Origin: Rickettsiales bacterium | GTDB lineage: Bacteria; Pseudomonadota; Alphaproteobacteria; Rickettsiales; UBA1997 | DNA: 10,908 nt | Direction of reading: 5' to 3' | Assembly (NCBI GenBank): GCA_947455845.1 | Contig: CANGQE010000024.1 | Location: 1-10,908, forward strand | In this document: positions 7,073 to 10,908 of the stretch, in pieces | Layout: every line of letters starts with the position of its first letter | Numbering within the stretch: the first letter of the stretch is position 1 | The notes under the pieces: generated by a model | What the model was told of the DNA's origin: nothing | Database searches by the model: none | Seen by the model: only the letters and a program-made list of their open reading frames with translations | Program-made: the position numbers and the translations under genes

Positions 7073-7507
7073 TTATTCTTCTCCGCGCAAATTTCTGCGG
7101 TTTTCATCGCGTTTTTTAATCGATTCGCGTTTGTCATAAAGTTTTTTACCACGACCGATGCCGATGACAACTTTGGCGAAATTCTTTTGGTTGAAGAAAA
7201 TTTTAAGTGCCATTGCGGAATAGCCTTTTACATTCATCTTGCCGATGATTCTTTCGAGCTGCTTTTTATGCAACAAAAGTTTTCTTGGTCTTTTTGGTGC
7301 GTGATTAAATTTATTAGCACCTTTATATTCGCTAATATTGCAATTGGTTAAGAAAAGTTCGCCGTTAATTTCGGCGACGTAAGATTCGCTAATATTAGCT
7401 TTACCTTCCCGAACAGATTTTACTTCGCTACCAAGCAGCATGATACCGGCTTCGATCTCATCTTCGATGGCGTAATTGAAATGGGCTTTGCGGTTTAGAA
7501 TTTGCAT
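7073..7507 (-). CDS. smpB: SsrA-binding protein SmpB (trans-translation)
   Basis: Binds tmRNA and brings it to stalled ribosomes, so that the nascent chain is tagged and the mRNA released. I choose the ATG at 7507-7505, giving 144 residues: MQILNRKAHFNYAIED aligns with the normal SmpB N-terminus. An ATG at 7525 would add six residues that are simply the AT-rich repeat translated. Family motifs are GSEVKSVREGKANI (26-39, tmRNA-binding barrel), PKRPRKLLLHKK (71-82) and the basic C-terminal tail GRGKKLYDKRESIKKRD (118-134), which reads the mRNA channel. It is slightly shorter than the 150-160 residues common elsewhere but complete. It is first in a likely smpB-recG unit and divergent from rpsF; heptamer palindromes lie on both sides. 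The tmRNA gene is not in this window. Confidence 0.95.
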   Translation of the reverse strand: MQILNRKAHFNYAIEDEIEAGIMLLGSEVKSVREGKANISESYVAEINGELFLTNCNISEYKGANKFNHAPKRPRKLLLHKKQLERIIGKMNVKGYSAMALKIFFNQKNFAKVVIGIGRGKKLYDKRESIKKRDENRRNLRGEE

Positions 7508-7510
7508 AAA

Positions 7511-7603
7511 ATTAACAGTTATCAATTAACAATTAACAGTTAACGTCGATCGGCAATTACTGCCAAACTGCTAATTGTTAATTGATAACTGTTAATTGAT
7601 AAC
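7511..7603. repeat. Heptamer-period palindrome upstream of smpB
   Basis: Left block: ATTAACA, GTTATCA, ATTAACA, ATTAACA, GTTAACG (7511-7545). Right block: TGCTAAT, TGTTAAT, TGATAAC, TGTTAAT, TGATAAC (7569-7603). Arms 7510-7539 and 7568-7597 form a 30-bp inverted repeat with one mismatch around a 28-base centre that holds CGATCG. Any smpB promoter must lie in or beyond this element. Confidence 0.85.
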
Positions 7604-7635
7604 TTTATCTTGCAATTAAAATCTCGGTTAATAAT

Positions 7636-7661
7636 TTGCGCCGCCCCAATGGTTTTATACT
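7636..7661 (+). promoter_or_regulatory. Weak candidate promoter of the rpsF operon
   Basis: TATACT (7656-7661) is a good -10, but the nearest -35-like site, TTGCGC (7636-7641), is only 14 bp away. A second -10-like TATACC (7668-7673) follows. The exact promoter cannot be fixed; it should be in 7604-7690, the only non-repeat sequence before rpsF. A small TATCA/TGATA hairpin (7677-7691) lies in the leader. I could not recognise an S6:S18-binding leader motif. Confidence 0.3.
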
Positions 7662-7722
7662 ATGGTTTATACCAGCTATCAACCTCTGATAAGACAAGCA
7701 ATTAACTTCAATACATTTACTT

Positions 7723-8133
7723 ATGCCTCTTTACGAGACCGTTTTTATCGCTAGACAAGATTTGATCGCGGATGACGTGGACGCTCTAGCTTCTAAGCTT
7801 TCCAAAATTATTACCGATGGTAATGGCAAGATTGTTTCTAAAGAATATTGGGGACTAAGAACCCTTGCTTACAAGGTAAAAAAGAATTCTCGCGGGCATT
7901 ATATTTTGCTAAATATTGATTCAGAATACGAAGCTGTTGCAGAATTAAAGCGTGTAATGGGCTTTAACGAAGACATTATCAGAAGTACAATTTTTAAAGT
8001 TGAGGCTCATCAAGAAGAGTCACCTTTATTTGCGTCTGTTACTGCGAAAGATTACAAGGTTGGCAAAGTGCCAGCTAAGAAAGAACCAAGCAAAACTGAT
8101 TTGGTTCTAGATCAAGTTCAATTTGAAGTTTAA
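7723..8133 (+). CDS. rpsF: 30S ribosomal protein S6
   Basis: Primary-type S6 that pairs with S18 in the platform of the small subunit. It has 136 residues. MPLYETVFIARQDL (1-14) is the typical first strand; GLRTLAYKVKKNSRGHY (44-60) is the family signature region that contacts S18 and 16S rRNA; ELKRVMGFNEDIIRS (74-88) is the second helix and strand. The tail after about 100 is variable and charged, as in other alphaproteobacteria. It is first in the conserved rpsF-rpsR-rplI operon, with the rpsR start eight bases after its stop. The ATG at 7723 has no clear Shine-Dalgarno site but fits the family N-terminus exactly. Confidence 0.96.
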   Translation: MPLYETVFIARQDLIADDVDALASKLSKIITDGNGKIVSKEYWGLRTLAYKVKKNSRGHYILLNIDSEYEAVAELKRVMGFNEDIIRSTIFKVEAHQEESPLFASVTAKDYKVGKVPAKKEPSKTDLVLDQVQFEV

Positions 8134-8137
8134 GGAG
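8132..8137 (+). promoter_or_regulatory. Shine-Dalgarno site of rpsR
   Basis: AAGGAG, four bases before the rpsR ATG at 8142 and overlapping the TAA stop of rpsF. It is the only strong Shine-Dalgarno site in the window; the other starts rely on A-rich or repeat sequence. It fixes the rpsR start and so the long N-terminal extension. Confidence 0.8.
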
Positions 8138-8141
8138 TAAA

Positions 8142-8483
8142 ATGGTTGCTAGAACTGCTAATAAAAATAAATACACTAACAATAACAACGCTAATAATAC
8201 CGGCGGTCAAACTGAAGAGGGATACATTAAAATCTCTTTGGTTAACCAAAGCGTTTTTATCAGAAAGAAAAAATCTTGCCCACTTCGCGATATTCCTCTT
8301 GCGGAAATCAATTATACAAACTTGAAATTGTTGAATAAGTTTCTTTCTGAAAGAGGCAAAATTATTCCAAGCAGAGTTACTAATGTTGTTGTAAAAAAAC
8401 AAAAAGCTTTGGCTAACGCAATTAAAAAAGCGCGTCACTTAGCTTTGATTTCTCCGATTACAAAAGAAGTAGTAACAAATTAA
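8142..8483 (+). CDS. rpsR: 30S ribosomal protein S18 with Asn-rich N-terminal extension
   Basis: Binds S6 and 16S rRNA in the platform. The conserved core runs from about residue 39 to the end: FIRKKKSCPLRD, INYTNLKLLNKFLSERGKI, PSRVTNVVVKKQKALANAIK and KARHLALISP. It has 113 residues, against 75 in E. coli, because of about 35 extra residues at the N-terminus, rich in Asn, Lys and Thr (NKNKYTNNNNANN, 7-19). The Shine-Dalgarno site just ahead of this ATG, and the absence of a later in-frame Met before the core, support the extended form. Low-complexity extensions of S18 occur in AT-rich alphaproteobacteria; this one is probably disordered. Confidence 0.96.
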   Translation: MVARTANKNKYTNNNNANNTGGQTEEGYIKISLVNQSVFIRKKKSCPLRDIPLAEINYTNLKLLNKFLSERGKIIPSRVTNVVVKKQKALANAIKKARHLALISPITKEVVTN

Positions 8484-8497
8484 TTTAAACCAAGATC

Positions 8498-9097
8498 ATG
8501 AAAATCATCTTAATCTCCGCCGTTTCCAATTTAGGTAAAATTGGCGAAGTAGTTGAAGTAAAAAACGGCTATGCCAAAAACTTTTTAATTCCGAACAAGA
8601 AAGCAATTTGCTTTACTGTTAATAACTACAAAATCTTCGAATCCAAGAAAGATGAATTCGAACAACAAAATCAAAAAAATCTTGAAGGCGCTTCTAGCGT
8701 TAAAGATAAGATTGCCGGTAAAGATGTAATCATCATCGAAAATGCTTCTGATGATGGAAGACTTTATGGTTCTGTTAATTCAGCAATAATCGCTACAAAA
8801 ATTAATGAGATTGTTGGTGGAAAATTTATTTCACGTACCGACATCTTCTTGAAAAAACCAATTAAAGAAATTGGCATTTATTCAATCAAACTTACTCCGC
8901 ACTCAGAAGTTAGTTTCGATGTACGTTTAATTGTCAGCAGAAGTGAATCAGAAATCGCTGCACTTTTGAAAGCAGAAAAGAAAGCTGCTGATAAGTCGTC
9001 AGAAAAAACAGAAGAAGAAGTTTCATCTGAAGTTTTAGAAGTTTCTGCGGAGAAACCAAAAAAAGAAAGAAAGAAAAAAGAAGCTGCTTCTGAATAA
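8498..9097 (+). CDS. rplI: 50S ribosomal protein L9 with charged C-terminal tail
   Basis: Binds 23S rRNA near the L1 stalk and helps reading-frame fidelity. MKIILISAVSNLGKIGEVVE, then VKNGYAKNFLIPNKKA (21-36), is the L9 signature and N-terminal RNA-binding domain; a connecting helix follows (about 45-75), and the C-terminal domain contains DDGRLYGSV (85-93) and YSIKLTPHSEVSFDVRLIV (128-146). It has 199 residues, about 50 more than E. coli L9, owing to a Lys/Glu/Ser tail (about 157-199, PKKERKKKE near the end) that looks disordered. It is last in the operon, 14 bases after rpsR, with a strong terminator 35 bp downstream. Confidence 0.96.
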   Translation: MKIILISAVSNLGKIGEVVEVKNGYAKNFLIPNKKAICFTVNNYKIFESKKDEFEQQNQKNLEGASSVKDKIAGKDVIIIENASDDGRLYGSVNSAIIATKINEIVGGKFISRTDIFLKKPIKEIGIYSIKLTPHSEVSFDVRLIVSRSESEIAALLKAEKKAADKSSEKTEEEVSSEVLEVSAEKPKKERKKKEAASE

Positions 9098-9128
9098 AGT
9101 TCCTAATTAGTTGGGAATTAGAAAATTT

Positions 9129-9168
9129 AAAAACCGCTCTGACTTTTATAAGTCAGAGCGGTTTTTTA
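9129..9168 (+). terminator. Intrinsic terminator of rpsF-rpsR-rplI
   Basis: Perfect 14-bp stem (9132-9145 with 9150-9163) containing CCGCTCTGACTT, loop TTAT, then a run of T. Flanking A and T runs extend the stem and give a T-tract on both strands. This is the clearest terminator in the window. Confidence 0.95.
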
Positions 9169-9521
9169 TTGCGCGTTTTTTAAGAAGTGAATTTAGGAGA
9201 AGTTTGTTTTGGGGTTAAAGTAAGAAGTTTTAATGCAGCTATTATTAATAAGATTTTTAGGCGGAGGTTAAAAATCGCGAAGATGAATTTCTTTCCGGTA
9301 TAATATTTGGTATTGGTATTCACGATAGATCCTGAAGCAATGTCAGGATGTTAAAGTGGAGTGAGTAAGAATAGTGAGATGTGGAGTATCAATAAAAATT
9401 TTCACTTTCATCAGGAATTTATTTCAGAATCTATATACAGATCATTCATCTATAATTCGTTCACACTTGATCCATTGTGTCTATTTCCTCGCAAATAAAC
9501 AATAATGTAATATCTGAAATT

Positions 9522-9557
9522 TTTTTGTTTATACCCCATGGGGGATATAAACAAAAA
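9522..9557. repeat. 36-base palindrome around CCCCATGGGG
   Basis: The perfect palindrome CCCCATGGGG (9534-9543) is flanked by perfectly complementary 12-base arms, TTTTTGTTTATA (9522-9533) and TATAAACAAAAA (9546-9557), with a two-base GA bulge on one side. The GC core is isolated in very AT-rich DNA. It could be a protein-binding operator, a bidirectional terminator-like hairpin or a repeat copy; the sequence does not decide. Confidence 0.7.
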
Positions 9558-9689
9558 CCAAATTTAATGTAAATATTGCCAAAAACTCCCAAATTATTTT
9601 TGAATTATTTTTAGAACTTTTTTGGAATAATGGCGTGGATATTTGATTTTATTGATTTCGCAGGTCTTTAATTATTTTAATATATGCTA

Positions 9690-9718
9690 TTGACATATTA
9701 AAAAGGATTGGCTTTAAT
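9690..9718 (+). promoter_or_regulatory. Consensus-like sigma-70 promoter in the rplI-23S spacer
   Basis: Perfect -35 TTGACA (9690-9695), 17-bp spacer, -10 TTTAAT (9713-9718, five of six). The expected start is near 9725. It could drive a short RNA ending near 9870 or be a distal rRNA promoter about 400 bp before 23S. Confidence 0.5.
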
Positions 9719-9724
9719 GATTGC

Positions 9725-9868
9725 CCACCTGACTTCTCGATGTCACGAAAAATGACGATCCAGATGACATCAGTTGGCAAGACTTCTTACAGCGCAAAGC
9801 TGATAATAGAATTAGATTAAAATCAAAAAACTCACTAACAGAAATGTTTTTGGGACTTTGATTTTTTT
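9725..9868 (+). ncRNA. Candidate small RNA (or short-peptide mRNA)
   Basis: Proposed from context only: a strong promoter just upstream and, at the end, complementary AAAATCAAA (9819-9827) and TTTGATTTT (9857-9865) running into a T-rich stretch (9862-9880), a weak AT-only terminator. A small GATGTCA/TGACATC pairing (9739-9745 with 9765-9771) is inside. No known RNA family is recognised. A 26-codon frame from an ATG at 9740 to 9820 also exists, without a ribosome binding site. Confidence 0.25.
9733..9861 (+). pseudogene. Possible 3' remnant of a decayed coding gene
   Basis: The frame between a TGA at 9730-9732 and a TGA at 9859-9861 gives 42 residues with a protein-like composition: DVTKNDDPDDISWQDFLQRK followed by ADNRIRLKSKNSLTEMFLGL. 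It has no usable start codon and no matching upstream continuation that I could trace in other frames. I do not recognise the family, and it overlaps the candidate small RNA, so at most one of the two readings holds. Confidence 0.2.
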
Positions 9869-10007
9869 CTCTTTTTTTGTGGAAGTCGGTTGTTTTTACA
9901 TCGTAAATAATTGATAACTAGAGAATACCGCAAATTAGCGCGTAGCAGTAATGCTTGTGCAAATTTAGCGAAATTTAATTTATCTCAAGATAAAAACCTT
10001 AATATTT

Positions 10008-10036
10008 TTGATCAGGCGAATGTTTCCTTCTATAAA
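10008..10036 (+). promoter_or_regulatory. Likely 23S rRNA promoter
   Basis: -35 TTGATC (10008-10013), exactly 17 bp, -10 TATAAA (10031-10036). The expected start is near 10043, about 85 bases before mature 23S. It is the nearest well-spaced promoter to the rRNA gene and supports 23S being transcribed independently of 16S. Confidence 0.5.
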
Positions 10037-10040
10037 GGTT

Positions 10041-10127
10041 AGAAGGATCTTCTGTGCTTGCGCAGAAGGCGGAGGTGCAAACCTTCAGCATTTAAAGTGC
10101 AGATTTATTCTGCACATAGCTTTGAAA
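10041..10127 (+). other. Structured leader of the 23S transcript
   Basis: It contains hairpins CTTCTGTG/CGCAGAAG (10049-10068) and GTGCAG/CTGCAC (10097-10115, 7-base loop). A further CCTTCT/AGAAGG pairing (10026-10046) overlaps the promoter. The last part before 10128 would normally pair with sequence after the 3' end of 23S to make the processing stem, which cannot be checked here. No clear boxA was found. Confidence 0.4.

Positions 10128-10908
<781 letters not shown>

Larger units (their letters stand above)
9180..10007. other. Long region without a convincing gene
   Basis: AT-rich sequence between the rplI terminator and the rRNA promoter, with stops in all frames and no complete gene. 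It holds an isolated TATAAT (9299-9304) without a good -35, a small hairpin ATCCTGA/TCAGGAT (9329-9349), a 36-base palindrome (9522-9557), a consensus-like promoter (9690-9718) with a possible short transcript, a 43-codon open stretch (9733-9861), and two near-identical CAAATTAGCG / CAAATTTAGCG copies (9931-9940 and 9960-9970). Decayed genes are common in such spaces in Rickettsiales. No tRNA or 16S rRNA was recognised. Confidence 0.7.

Noticed and set aside
7064..7351. 95-codon open frame opposite smpB
   Set aside because: Antisense shadow of SmpB, which has clear family motifs.
7508..7525. Upstream ATG for SmpB, adding MITVNF
   Set aside because: These codons are the heptamer repeat; the family N-terminus fits the ATG at 7507.
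7017..7603. Repeats around smpB as a CRISPR array
   Set aside because: The units are 7 nt, contiguous and without spacers, and there are no cas genes.
8130..8438. 102-codon open frame on the minus strand
   Set aside because: Antisense to rpsR; Phe/Ser-rich, as expected for the complement of Lys/Asn-rich coding DNA.
9180..10127. tRNA or 16S rRNA ahead of 23S
   Set aside because: No T-loop/acceptor pattern and no 16S 3'-end sequence (anti-Shine-Dalgarno region) is visible.

Overview
The window looks like a chromosomal stretch of an AT-rich alphaproteobacterium, most probably a member of Rickettsiales or a close relative. Three things point there: the trigger factor, Psd, PccB, SmpB and S6-S18-L9 proteins are of alphaproteobacterial style; the 23S rRNA gene has no 16S rRNA or tRNA genes in front of it (split rRNA genes are typical of Rickettsia, Wolbachia, Anaplasma and relatives); and the spacers are full of palindromic repeats, one of which sits in frame inside recG, as Rickettsia palindromic elements do. 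Genus cannot be read from the sequence.

Layout. 1-915: 3' part of trigger factor (tig). 1016-1690: phosphatidylserine decarboxylase (psd). 1800-3335: propionyl/acyl-CoA carboxylase beta subunit (pccB). These three lie on the plus strand, separated by ~100-bp spacers that each hold a strong hairpin. 3336-3649: a spacer with a 117-bp nested palindrome containing a likely terminator, then an extended -10 promoter. 3650-4786: an unrecognised 378-residue protein with weak resemblance to mitochondrial-carrier (SLC25) repeats. 4792-7507, minus strand: smpB then recG, with 7-nt-period AT-rich palindromes on both sides of smpB and a ~135-bp palindromic element inserted in frame in recG. 7723-9097: rpsF-rpsR-rplI operon ending in a textbook terminator. 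9180-10127: about 950 bp without a convincing gene, but with a palindrome, a consensus-like promoter that may drive a small RNA, a possible gene remnant, and the likely rRNA promoter and leader. 10128-10908: 5' part of 23S rRNA, running off the window.

The genes are mostly housekeeping: protein folding at the ribosome exit (tig), ribosome rescue (smpB), ribosomal proteins and rRNA, fork repair (recG), phosphatidylethanolamine synthesis (psd) and acyl-CoA carboxylation (pccB). They do not form a single pathway. I found no defence system, CRISPR, transposase or phage gene. What is unusual is the set of repeat elements, the orphan carrier-like protein, an Ile at the PccB position that normally sets propionyl-CoA specificity, and the non-coding region ahead of the solitary 23S gene.
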